A stretch of DNA of 32,264 nucleotides from Treponema sp. (lineage in GTDB: Bacteria > Spirochaetota > Spirochaetia > Treponematales > Breznakiellaceae): contig JAITNM010000112.1 in assembly GCA_031290475.1 (NCBI GenBank), forward strand, positions 1-32,264, read 5' to 3'. Below, piece after piece: positions 1 to 7,087 of this stretch. Made by a program: the position numbers and the translations under genes. Position 1 is the first letter of the stretch. Each line of letters begins with the position of its first letter. The notes under the pieces are model-generated. The model was not told the origin of the DNA, did no database searches, and saw only the letters and a list, made by a program, of their open reading frames with translations.

Positions 1-351
1 GCCCGTTACTCGGCGATCAACGTGCAGTTTATCAAGCTCATCCCGTACTGCATCACGGGCTTCACCGTGGCGGTCTCGGCGCTGCTCTGGTCCTCCCGGA
101 TCAACGGCATACAGCCAAGCCAGGTCGGCGCGAACTACGAGCTTGACGCAATCGCCGCGGTGGTCATAGGCGGGACGTCCATGTCCGGCGGCAAGGGAAG
201 CATTATCGGAACGGTTATGGGGGCCATCATGCTGGGGATAATCAACAATATGCTCGTTCTGGCGGGCGTATCGTCGTTCCTTCAGCAGGCGGCCCGTGGT
301 TTGGTGATCATTGCGGCTGTATTGCTGCAATATAATAACAGCAACAAGTAA
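1..351 (+). CDS. Sugar ABC transporter permease, C-terminal part (RbsC family, 5' truncated)
   Basis: The reading frame is open from the first base, so the window holds only the last 116 residues of a permease. It has the conserved RbsC/XylH C-terminal signature: LDAIAAVVIGGTSMSGGKGS around residues 47-66, then two hydrophobic segments ending in a short polar tail. The family forms the inner-membrane channel of pentose/hexose ABC importers. A GTG at base 22 is an internal valine codon, not a start. The stop lies 19 bases before the ATG of the binding protein, so the two are almost certainly one operon (permease, then binding protein). The ATPase and any second permease should lie upstream, outside the window. 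The substrate cannot be told from this fragment. Confidence 0.9.
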   Translation, partial: ARYSAINVQFIKLIPYCITGFTVAVSALLWSSRINGIQPSQVGANYELDAIAAVVIGGTSMSGGKGSIIGTVMGAIMLGIINNMLVLAGVSSFLQQAARGLVIIAAVLLQYNNSNK

Positions 352-370
352 TGTTTAGGAGGAAAGAGAA

Positions 371-1381
371 ATGAAGAAAATCGGAATGATTCTTCTGTGC
401 GTGCTCATGGCTGCGTCCCTGTTTGCGGGCGGCGGACAGCAAAAAGGCGGCGCCGCTGCCGGTGGAACCATAAAGATCGGCATCGCGGTTCCCACCGCGG
501 ACCACGGCTGGACTGGCGGTATCGGCTGGTGGGCGGATTTTGCGGTGAACGAGCTTAAGAGCCAGTATTCCAACATTGAATTCCGGGTAGTACATTCGGC
601 CAACGCCAATGCCCAGGTAAGCGATGTTGAGAACCTGTCGACCTGGGGCATGAACTACCTGGTAATTCTTCCCCACGAATCCGCCCCCCTTACCGCTCCG
701 GTTAAGCAGCTCCACAGCCAGGGCGTAAAGGTCATCGTGGTTGACCGGGGCCTTACGGACACCAGTTTCGGCTATGTGAACCTCGCTGGCGATAACCCGG
801 GCCTCGGCCGGGAGAGCGGCAAGTGGATGGCCAAGACCATGAAAGCCGAAGGGCTCACCAACTACGTGGTCATGGGCGGTATGCCGGTGGTTATCGACAC
901 CGAGCGCATGGACGCCTTCTTCGCGGAAATGGACAAGGAACCCACCCTGGTAGACCTCCACGGCAAGGACAAGTACGAGTTCGCCAACTGGTCAACCCAG
1001 GACGGCCTGCGCCTAATGGAAACCTTCCTCCAGCAGTACCCCAAAATCGACGCGGTGTTCTGCCAGGATGACGACGTCCTTACCGGCGTTCTCCAGGCCA
1101 TCAAGGAATCCGGCCGCAAGGATGTAAAGATCGCCATGGGCGGCGCGGGCAGCAAGCCTGTGTATCAGATGATCAGGAACAACGATCCCCTGGTACGGGC
1201 AACCGCCCTGTATCACCCCATGATGATCTACGACGGTATCATGTACGCCGTTGACGTGGCCCTCGGCAAGAAGAGCGACTCCTTCCATACGGCCAAAGCC
1301 CCGGTTTCGGTGGTCACCCCCACCGCGCTGATCGACAAGTCCAACGTGGATCAGTATTACAATCCTGATTCCAGCTACTAA
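371..1381 (+). CDS. Periplasmic sugar-binding protein of an ABC importer (RbsB/XylF type)
   Basis: This is a 336-residue exported binding protein. It starts with a basic, hydrophobic signal peptide (MKKIGMILLCVLMAASLFA) and probable signal peptidase I cleavage before GGGQQ. A lipobox is not convincing, because the only early Cys sits inside the hydrophobic core. The mature part follows the periplasmic binding protein 1 fold: KIGIAVPTADHGWTGG at the start of the first lobe, VKVIVVDRGL and the VNLAGDN segment at the hinge, then IDAVFCQDDDVLTG in the second lobe. These match the Peripla_BP_4 family that binds pentoses or hexoses. AGGAGGA at 357-363 is a strong ribosome binding site for the ATG. 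It follows the permease fragment and is closed by a hairpin repeat and a terminator. The ligand is not predictable by eye. Confidence 0.9.
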   Translation: MKKIGMILLCVLMAASLFAGGGQQKGGAAAGGTIKIGIAVPTADHGWTGGIGWWADFAVNELKSQYSNIEFRVVHSANANAQVSDVENLSTWGMNYLVILPHESAPLTAPVKQLHSQGVKVIVVDRGLTDTSFGYVNLAGDNPGLGRESGKWMAKTMKAEGLTNYVVMGGMPVVIDTERMDAFFAEMDKEPTLVDLHGKDKYEFANWSTQDGLRLMETFLQQYPKIDAVFCQDDDVLTGVLQAIKESGRKDVKIAMGGAGSKPVYQMIRNNDPLVRATALYHPMMIYDGIMYAVDVALGKKSDSFHTAKAPVSVVTPTALIDKSNVDQYYNPDSSY

Positions 1382-1390
1382 AATGAGTTT

Positions 1391-1444
1391 GTCCATAAAG
1401 CAGCGTCTGCTTTAAAGCAGCGCCTGCTTTATGGATAGACACTA
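1391..1444 (+). repeat. Nested inverted-repeat element after the binding-protein gene
   Basis: GTCCATAAAGCAG at 1391-1403 pairs with CTGCTTTATGGAT at 1424-1436 (12 of 13). Between them sits the perfect 14-base palindrome CTGCTTTAAAGCAG (1407-1420), so three CTGCTTT/AAAGCAG arms can pair in alternative ways. The right arm continues as CTTTATGGATAGACACTA (1427-1444), which matches 17 of 18 bases of two other copies in this window, at 9177-9194 and 17237-17254 on the minus strand. Each copy lies just after a stop codon and reads in the direction of that gene. Confidence 0.75.
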
Positions 1445-1470
1445 ATCCTGAAAGGAAGCAGACGCTTAAC

Positions 1471-1501
1471 GGGCACGGTTTTACCGTGTCCGTCTTTTAT
1501 T
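1471..1501 (+). terminator. Intrinsic terminator between binding protein and fic
   Basis: GGGCACGG (1471-1478) and CCGTGTCC (1484-1491) form an 8-bp stem with one G-T pair and a TTTTA loop, followed by GTCTTTTATT. It would end the transcript of the sugar ABC operon before the Fic gene. Confidence 0.6.
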
Positions 1502-1517
1502 CGTAAGGAATTAAATC

Positions 1518-2261
1518 ATGCCCGAACTTAATCTCCTTCAGCTCCTGCGGGAAGAAAAAAGTATGCGCCTCAAAGGCGGCTTGTATCACCAAACACAGAT
1601 AAAACTAACCTATAATTCCAATCGTATTGAAGGAAGCAGGCTGTCGGAAGATCAAACTCGCTATATTTTCGAAACGAATTCTATAAGCGTTGACCCGCAG
1701 GAAACCGCCAATATAGATGATATTATAGAAACGGTGAATCATTTTTCCTGTTTCGATTATATGCTGGATATTGCGGAACAGGATTTGTCGGAAGACATTA
1801 TCAAAGAATTCCACAGAATTTTAAAAAGCAATACTTCGGATTCACGCAAAGAATGGTTTAAGGTTGGCGACTATAAATCGCGCCCAAACGTGGTGGGCGA
1901 TATGGAAACAATGGCCCCGTCAAAAGTTGGGCACGCCCTTGCGGGTTTGCTTGCCGCGTATCATACAAAGAAACCGCTGGATTTTGCCGCTATCGTCGAT
2001 TTCCATTATCAGTTTGAAAAAATACATCCCTTTCAGGACGGTAATGGCCGTGCCGGCAGGATCATCATGTTTAAGGAGTGCCTCAAGCACGGCGTTATTC
2101 CCTTTATCATTGAAGATGAATACAAACTGTTTTACTACCGGGGGCTTAAAGAATTTGCCAAGATTCCGGGTTATTTAACAGACACCTGCCTTTCTGCCCA
2201 GGACAAATATAAAGAAATGATACGGTATTTTACGGAAAAGGGTCATGGTTATACACCATAA
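1518..2261 (+). CDS. Fic-domain protein (probable AMP/NMP transferase, self-inhibited class)
   Basis: This 247-residue protein carries the complete Fic active-site motif HPFQDGNGRAGR at residues 170-181, with catalytic His170, the Asp174 metal ligand and the GNGR nucleotide-binding turn. Fic enzymes usually transfer AMP from ATP to a Ser, Thr or Tyr hydroxyl of a target protein. Near the N-terminus, SNRIEG (34-39) fits the inhibitory motif [S/T]xxxE[G/N]. The inhibitory helix therefore appears to be in the same chain (class II), which argues against a two-gene toxin-antitoxin pair. The start is ATG with AAGGA about ten bases upstream. The gene is visibly richer in A+T than its neighbours, stands alone, and lies between a hairpin repeat plus terminator and a convergent operon, all of which suggest acquisition by transfer. 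The target protein is unknown. Confidence 0.9.
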   Translation: MPELNLLQLLREEKSMRLKGGLYHQTQIKLTYNSNRIEGSRLSEDQTRYIFETNSISVDPQETANIDDIIETVNHFSCFDYMLDIAEQDLSEDIIKEFHRILKSNTSDSRKEWFKVGDYKSRPNVVGDMETMAPSKVGHALAGLLAAYHTKKPLDFAAIVDFHYQFEKIHPFQDGNGRAGRIIMFKECLKHGVIPFIIEDEYKLFYYRGLKEFAKIPGYLTDTCLSAQDKYKEMIRYFTEKGHGYTP

Positions 2262-2288
2262 GAGTTTATCTGTGGTTTACACCGTGTA

Positions 2289-3845
2289 CTAGGTGAATTT
2301 TTTGGCAACGATCCCGCTGATTACTTCGTAGAGGGGCGACAGTTTGTCGAAAACCTTGGTAAACACTTCACTGTAAAGCTGCTCGTAGATCTGGTGTTCC
2401 TGCGGCTTGGGTTCAAATTCATCCTTTATGTGAACCATTTTCCCGATTCCTTCCTCGTAGGATGAAAAGACCCCTTTTGCCACGAAGGCTGCCAGAGATG
2501 AACCGATACCGGTGGCCTCATGGGTCTGGATCCGGTAAACCGGGAGGCCGAACATGGAGGCGGTGATCCGGCAGATCTCGTCACTCTGAGCCCCGCCGCC
2601 CGCGGCAAAGAGGCTTTTTATCTGCATATTTCCCCGCTTTTCCATGTAATGCAGCCCATCCATAAGGGCGAAGTTGATGCCTTCAATAATTGCACGGTAA
2701 ATGTGTATTCTTGTGTGTATGTCTGAGAAGCCAATAATGGCCCCCTTGGCAAAGGGCATGTTTACCCCGGGGGTAAAGTAGGGCTGCATGATTAGGCCGT
2801 CGCAGCCCGGCGGGATTTCCTTGAGCCTGTTGTCCAGCAGTTTTTCCGCGTTCAGCCCGAGTTTTGCGGCTTCTTCCATTTCTTTGGCGGCAAATTCCCG
2901 CTTGAACCAGTTGAGGAGCCAGTAGCCCCGGTAAATTTCAATCTCCGGGTTAAAATAACCTGGAACCACCGCCGCATAGGATGGCATGAAAGGCTGGGGC
3001 TCGAAGTATTTTTGAGACGACAGTTGTACTGTTGCGGTAGTGCCAAAACTCAGCGCCGCCTTGCCGTTATCCAGGCAGGAGAGCCCCAAGGTTTCGCAGC
3101 CCTTGTCGCTTCCTGTGGCGATGAGGGGCAGGCCTTTGGGAATACCTGTGTGTTCTGAAGTTTCCGCCGTAATGCCGCCGGTAACCGTTCCCGGTTCTAC
3201 CAAATCGCAGAGCTTGCCCTTGGTGACATAAAATATCGCCCAGCGGAAGTCCCGGTTTTTGTACCAGTTCCGCGTCTTGGAATCGAAGGGGAGGTGGCCT
3301 ATGGCGCTGGCGGTAGAGTCAACCAGGTTTCCGGTGAATTTGTAATTGAGCCAGGCTGAAATGAAGACATATTTCTCTGTCTTATCCCACCTTTCCCTGT
3401 CGTGGTAGGCGAGCCAGTTGCAGTGGCTTCCCGCCCGTTGGATGGCTACCCCCTCCTTCATTCCCACAAGACGGTACAAAGAATTGGCGAACGCGGACAC
3501 CGGCGGGATCTTATCCGCCTTGCGTTCATCAAGCCAGAGGATAACGTTCCCCAGAGGATTGCGGTTCCTGTCCAGGCAGACCACCGTGTCCCGGATAGTG
3601 GAGCAGGTTACGGCAATGATGTCCTTCCACAAATCACCGGCTTTTTCTTTTAAAGAGCGGCTTGTCTCACCGATACATCCCCAGTAATAATCAGCCCTCT
3701 GTTCCGCCCAGCCGGGGTTTTGTGAAAAATAGGGCGGATCATAAGGTTTTTGAACTTTGTGAAGAATGTCTCCCCTGGCGTTTACGAGGAGCGCCCTGGT
3801 GCTTTGGGTGCCTATATCAAAAGTTAAGATCAACGGTTCCGTCAT
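2289..3845 (-). CDS. FGGY-family carbohydrate/polyol kinase
   Basis: This is a 518-residue kinase of the FGGY family (xylulokinase, glycerol kinase, ribulokinase and relatives), which phosphorylates a sugar or polyol with ATP in the cytoplasm. The N-terminal phosphate-binding motif is DIGTQSTRALLVN with Asp10. The middle holds GSDKGCETLG and LSFGTTATVQ, and the C-terminal ATPase lobe has EGINFALMDGL and GGGAQSDEICRITASMFGLP. The sequence differs from classical GlpK around the substrate site, so glycerol should not be assumed. Its ATG overlaps the stop of the upstream FAD dehydrogenase by four bases (ATGA, 3842-3845), so translation is coupled and a shared pathway is likely: kinase makes a polyol phosphate, dehydrogenase oxidises it. 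Neighbouring ketose or erythritol-type pathways are alternatives. It converges on fic with a 27-base gap. Confidence 0.88.
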   Translation of the reverse strand: MTEPLILTFDIGTQSTRALLVNARGDILHKVQKPYDPPYFSQNPGWAEQRADYYWGCIGETSRSLKEKAGDLWKDIIAVTCSTIRDTVVCLDRNRNPLGNVILWLDERKADKIPPVSAFANSLYRLVGMKEGVAIQRAGSHCNWLAYHDRERWDKTEKYVFISAWLNYKFTGNLVDSTASAIGHLPFDSKTRNWYKNRDFRWAIFYVTKGKLCDLVEPGTVTGGITAETSEHTGIPKGLPLIATGSDKGCETLGLSCLDNGKAALSFGTTATVQLSSQKYFEPQPFMPSYAAVVPGYFNPEIEIYRGYWLLNWFKREFAAKEMEEAAKLGLNAEKLLDNRLKEIPPGCDGLIMQPYFTPGVNMPFAKGAIIGFSDIHTRIHIYRAIIEGINFALMDGLHYMEKRGNMQIKSLFAAGGGAQSDEICRITASMFGLPVYRIQTHEATGIGSSLAAFVAKGVFSSYEEGIGKMVHIKDEFEPKPQEHQIYEQLYSEVFTKVFDKLSPLYEVISGIVAKKFT

Positions 3846-5665
3846 GATGTTTCCTTCATTTTTTTTACGACAGCGGTACTATCTGCCGGCAGGGGTTCTG
3901 CTTTTTTCCAGAGCTGCCCCTTTGTGGGACCTGCCACAATATTACTACCGGGACCTTTCTTCGTCACTTCTTCCAGGCTTAACCCTTTTTCTTCCGCAAT
4001 GATCTGCGCCACAAGGGGTCCGCAGAAGCCTCCCTGGCAGCGGCCTCCGCCGGGGCGTACCCGGCGCCTTACCCCGTCCAGGGTGTTGCAGGGCACCGGC
4101 CGCCGGAGGCTTTCCAGGATCTCACCCCGGCTTACTTCTTCGCAGCGGCAGAGGATCACCCCGTAGCCGGAATCGGCCTTGATCAGCGCGTCCCGTTCAT
4201 CATCATCCATGGCGGCGGGGCGGGGAATGGGTTTACGGCGGGGGTTAAAATTATCATTCGGCTTTACGGTCTCACCGGCCGCCTCAAGTATTTCCGCCGC
4301 AAACCTGGACACATCTACGGCAATGGCCGGTGCGGCCGTAAGTCCCGGAGACTGAATTCCTGCGGCGTGGATCAGGTTTACTGTTTTTTTTCCTTTGCAG
4401 ACCACGAAATCTTCTTCGTAAGTGGCGGCCCGTACGCCGGTAAAGTAGGCAATGATCTGGGATGTAGAAAGAGCGGGAACCGTTTCCTTGAATTTGTTAA
4501 AGACCGCGTTTATAGAAGCGGCGGAGGTGGCGAAATTTTCCCGTTCATACGTTTCCTGCGCATCGGGACCTACGAGGAGGTTTTTGTGGGCCGTACGAAT
4601 CATGCCGCCGCCCTTTGTATGGGCCGATTTGGATGCGGTGCCCATTCTGCTCGCAATGGTCCGTACCAGAAAGGGTGTTTCCTTTTTATCCAGAATAGAA
4701 TTAGTACCCCTCCTGGGGTGTATTGAATAGAACTGGTCTTCTGCCATAGCGGCAACTTCATCGGCAAAGACCCCCGCGGCGTTTACCACCGCCTTGGGAT
4801 ACACTCTCCCCCGGTTGGTCTCAACTTTAAGGATACGGCCTCCCCGCACGTCCATTCCCAATACCGCCGTATCAAGACTGAGGCGGACGCCGTTCTCTAC
4901 GGCATTTTCCGCATAGGCTATGGTGAGGCCGTAGGGACAGACTACTGCGGCTGTTGGGAAGAAAAGGGCCGAACGGATGTCTTTTTTAAGGTTCGGTTCC
5001 AGCCTGTGGAGTTTCTTTCCGCCGATTACTCTTACACCCGGCACCCCAAGCCATTTCCAGTAAAACAGGGAAAAATACATAGCGATTTTTGCAAAGGGAT
5101 TATTGAAACAGAGATACTGTCCAGTCCGTTCAAAGGGAACTCCAAGTTCGGCAGTGATTTTGTCGTACATTTTGTTGCCGCGCTTGTTGTAATAGTGCTT
5201 AAGGGAGTCTTTTGCAAGGTCAATGCCCGGGTGCACCATGCCGTCGTTCCTGCTTGAAGCGTGGAGGGCGACATCATGTTCTTTTTCTACAAGGAGTATA
5301 TCAAATTTATACCGGGCCAGTTCCCTGGCAATTGCCGCGCCGGTTATCCCCGCGCCGATTACGAGCACATCGGGTCTCTCCCCTTCCAGGGCATTATCCC
5401 GGATCAGGGGAAGGCGCATGGGGGGAATGTTTCCGCCGGAAAACTGAATTTTATTTACTATTCCGGGAATTTGTTGTTCCTTTCGAAAATAGCGCTTTTT
5501 TATGGAACCCAGTGTTTTTGCCGCAATGTTTCCGGCTGTTACAATATCTTCCCAAACGTCAGAGTTTCCTTCAAGCGCGATACAGTTATCGCCTTCAATA
5601 GCAATAATTTTTCTGCCGAACATAAGGCGGAGTTTTTCGTTTACTATCTCAATGTAAGGTATCAT
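3842..5665 (-). CDS. GlpA-like FAD-dependent dehydrogenase with C-terminal [2Fe-2S] (BFD-like) domain
   Basis: In this 607-residue flavoprotein the FAD dinucleotide-binding motif GAGITGAAIARELARY starts at residue 104, with VEKE at 126-129 binding the ribose. A DAO/GlpA-like fold follows. Near the C-terminus, Cys506, Cys508, Cys543 and Cys548 (CxC...GRCQGGFC) form a BFD-like [2Fe-2S] site, as in anaerobic glycerol-3-phosphate dehydrogenase GlpA. It probably oxidises a polyol phosphate made by the coupled kinase. Oddities: about 95 residues precede the FAD motif, which usually sits at the very N-terminus, and no GlpB or GlpC partner lies nearby. The ATG at 5665 has no proper ribosome binding site and is only 7-8 bases past a good promoter, so it may be leaderless or start internally (Met15 or Met83). 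Family confidence is high; substrate and start are uncertain. Confidence 0.85.
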   Translation of the reverse strand: MIPYIEIVNEKLRLMFGRKIIAIEGDNCIALEGNSDVWEDIVTAGNIAAKTLGSIKKRYFRKEQQIPGIVNKIQFSGGNIPPMRLPLIRDNALEGERPDVLVIGAGITGAAIARELARYKFDILLVEKEHDVALHASSRNDGMVHPGIDLAKDSLKHYYNKRGNKMYDKITAELGVPFERTGQYLCFNNPFAKIAMYFSLFYWKWLGVPGVRVIGGKKLHRLEPNLKKDIRSALFFPTAAVVCPYGLTIAYAENAVENGVRLSLDTAVLGMDVRGGRILKVETNRGRVYPKAVVNAAGVFADEVAAMAEDQFYSIHPRRGTNSILDKKETPFLVRTIASRMGTASKSAHTKGGGMIRTAHKNLLVGPDAQETYERENFATSAASINAVFNKFKETVPALSTSQIIAYFTGVRAATYEEDFVVCKGKKTVNLIHAAGIQSPGLTAAPAIAVDVSRFAAEILEAAGETVKPNDNFNPRRKPIPRPAAMDDDERDALIKADSGYGVILCRCEEVSRGEILESLRRPVPCNTLDGVRRRVRPGGGRCQGGFCGPLVAQIIAEEKGLSLEEVTKKGPGSNIVAGPTKGQLWKKAEPLPADSTAVVKKMKETS

Positions 5666-5672
5666 GCCTTAA

Positions 5673-5701
5673 ACTATACTACGCTGTTTCCGGAGCGTCA
5701 A
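5673..5701 (-). promoter_or_regulatory. Sigma70-type promoter for the FAD dehydrogenase/kinase operon
   Basis: On the minus strand, TTGACG (5701-5696) and TATAGT (5678-5673) are separated by 17 bases. The expected transcription start, about 5666, touches the annotated ATG at 5665, implying a leaderless message or a later true start. Confidence 0.5.
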
Positions 5702-5733
5702 ACCGGGAAACAATCAGGAGATCTGTTTAGGGC

Positions 5734-5766
5734 AGGCGGCATTGGGATAGTTAATCAGCGCCGCCT
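5734..5766. repeat. Degenerate inverted-repeat element between divergent promoters
   Basis: AGGCGGC (5734-5740) pairs with GCCGCCT (5760-5766). The right arm includes AATCAGCGC, the same core found in the cloverleaf-like element at 6998-7065. The left arm lacks the matching GCTG, as if partly deleted. It sits between two divergent promoters, so it may matter for their control or simply be a relic. Confidence 0.45.
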
Positions 5767-5800
5767 AAGGACCGGAGGTCCGGCCTTTTACCATGAGGTC

Positions 5801-5829
5801 TTGACCTTTTACCGGTGATTTCCTACAAT
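5801..5829 (+). promoter_or_regulatory. Sigma70-type promoter of the cystathionine-enzyme operon, with inverted repeat over the -35
   Basis: TTGACC (5801-5806), a 17-base spacer and TACAAT (5824-5829) make a strong promoter. The predicted start at about 5836 rules out the GTG at 5815 and supports translation from ATG 5848. The perfect inverted repeat AGGTCttGACCT (5796-5807) covers the -35 box and could be an operator, perhaps for one of the Rrf2 regulators encoded downstream. The operator role is a guess. Confidence 0.55.
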
Positions 5830-5847
5830 TATGCTAGGATTATCCGA

Positions 5848-6993
5848 ATGAAACGCGGGACGCTCTTAATTCACAATGGGCATGAGACTGATGCGGTAGT
5901 TGGGGCCAATACAGGGGCCCTGGGGATACCCATATACCAGACTTCCACCTATGATCAGGGGGATCTGTCGGAGTATAGGGAGTACGACTACTCCCGGTCG
6001 GGAAACCCCACCCGTAAAGCCCTGGAGGAGATCATCGCCGTTCTGGAAGGGGGGGCCAAGGGCTACGCCTTTGGGAGCGGCATCGCTGCGGTGGCCTCCG
6101 CCCTGGGAATACTTGCCGCAGGGGATCACGTCATCGCGGCGGAGGACATATACGGCGGCTCCTGGCGCCTCCTCAATAGCTTCTACCGGCGCTGGGGTCT
6201 GGAACATACCGCAGTGGACGCTTCGGACCCGGATAATATCAGAAGGGCAATAAAACCCAACACTAAAGCTCTGTTTCTGGAGACCCCTTCAAACCCGCTC
6301 CTCAAGATAACGGATTTAAAAGCCTGCATCGCCATTGCCAGAGAAAAAGAACTCATTTCCATCGTGGATAACACCTTCATGACCCCTTATCTGCAGCGGC
6401 CTATTGAGGCGGGAGCGGATATTGTGATCCATTCGGCCACCAAGTTCCTGGGGGGCCACAGCGATGTGATTTCCGGACTGGCGGTAACCCGCACCGAGGC
6501 CCTGGGCAGGGAACTGTACCGGGTACAAAACGGATTCGGGGCGGTGCCCGCGCCCTGGGACGCCTGGCTTGTGATGCGGGGGATCAAGACTCTCAGGGTA
6601 CGGCTTGAAGCCCAGCAAAATTCCGCCCGGCGGATTGCCGCATGGTTTCAAGCGCATCCCAAGGTCACCGGCGTATATTACCCCGGCCTGGAGGACCATC
6701 CGGGCAAAGGCATACACGACGCCCAGGCGGATGGGCCGGGGGCGGTGTTCTCCTTTAAAACGGAAACCACAGAACAGGCGGTCAAATTCTTAGGCCAGGT
6801 TAAGTACGCCGCGGCTGCGGTCAGTCTGGGCGGGGTGGAGACCATCGCTTCCTACCCGGTAAGGATGAGCCACGCCTCAATTCCGCCTGCTGAACGGCAG
6901 CGCCTTGGAATCAGCGACACCTTGATCAGGATCTCTGTGGGCCTTGAAGAAAGCGAGGATCTCATCGCCGACTTTGACCAAGCACTACGATAA
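5848..6993 (+). CDS. Cystathionine gamma-synthase/lyase family PLP enzyme (first of two)
   Basis: This is a 381-residue member of the Cys/Met-metabolism PLP family. Visible are the PLP phosphate/substrate motif YSRSGNPTR, the aspartate that binds the pyridine nitrogen in IVDNTFMTP (Asp174) and the Schiff-base lysine in HSATKFLGGHSD (Lys199). The C-terminal SLGGVETIASYP and RISVGLEESEDLIADF are typical. Such enzymes make or break cystathionine, or use O-acyl-homoserine with sulfide; the reaction cannot be assigned by eye. The start chosen is ATG 5848, with AGGA at 5836-5839. The in-frame GTG 33 bases earlier lies upstream of the predicted transcription start. It leads an operon with a second family member and two Rrf2 regulators, which points to methionine-cysteine interconversion under redox or cysteine control. 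Confidence 0.9.
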   Translation: MKRGTLLIHNGHETDAVVGANTGALGIPIYQTSTYDQGDLSEYREYDYSRSGNPTRKALEEIIAVLEGGAKGYAFGSGIAAVASALGILAAGDHVIAAEDIYGGSWRLLNSFYRRWGLEHTAVDASDPDNIRRAIKPNTKALFLETPSNPLLKITDLKACIAIAREKELISIVDNTFMTPYLQRPIEAGADIVIHSATKFLGGHSDVISGLAVTRTEALGRELYRVQNGFGAVPAPWDAWLVMRGIKTLRVRLEAQQNSARRIAAWFQAHPKVTGVYYPGLEDHPGKGIHDAQADGPGAVFSFKTETTEQAVKFLGQVKYAAAAVSLGGVETIASYPVRMSHASIPPAERQRLGISDTLIRISVGLEESEDLIADFDQALR

Positions 6994-7075
6994 AGGAAGC
7001 GCTGATTGCCGAAACTTCGTTTCGGATGCAACCGGGCATTCGGACTTTAGTCCATAATCAGCGCTGCTTTAAAAG
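6994..7075 (+). repeat. Cloverleaf-like inverted-repeat element between the two PLP-enzyme genes
   Basis: The outer stem AGCGCTGATT (6998-7007) pairs perfectly with AATCAGCGCT (7056-7065) and can extend through AAAG/CTTT. Inside are three small hairpins: CCGAAAC/GTTTCGG (7009-7025), ATGC/GCAT (7026-7039) and GGACT/AGTCC (7042-7053). The result resembles a three-armed junction of about 68 bases. It is not a tRNA, since the arm sizes, anticodon arm and T-loop do not fit. The right end, starting GTCCATAATCAGCG at 7050, resembles the element at 1391. It may be a small non-autonomous mobile element or an intercistronic RNA structure that sets expression of the second enzyme. Confidence 0.65.
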
Positions 7076-7087
7076 GAACGGATAGTA

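Noticed and set aside
1391-1436. CRISPR-like repeats from the CTGCTTT units
   Set aside because: There are only a few inverted short units with three-base spacers, no array and no cas genes.
2262-2288. Similar GGTTnnACACC words at the fic end and in the gap to the kinase gene
   Set aside because: Too short and imperfect to be called a repeat or a terminator.
5815-5847. GTG start that would extend the first PLP enzyme by 11 residues
   Set aside because: It lies inside the predicted promoter, upstream of the expected transcription start. ATG 5848 has its own AGGA.
6998-7065. A tRNA gene at the cloverleaf-like element
   Set aside because: The outer stem is 10 bp, there is no proper anticodon arm, TTCRA loop or CCA-compatible end, and the inner stems have the wrong sizes.
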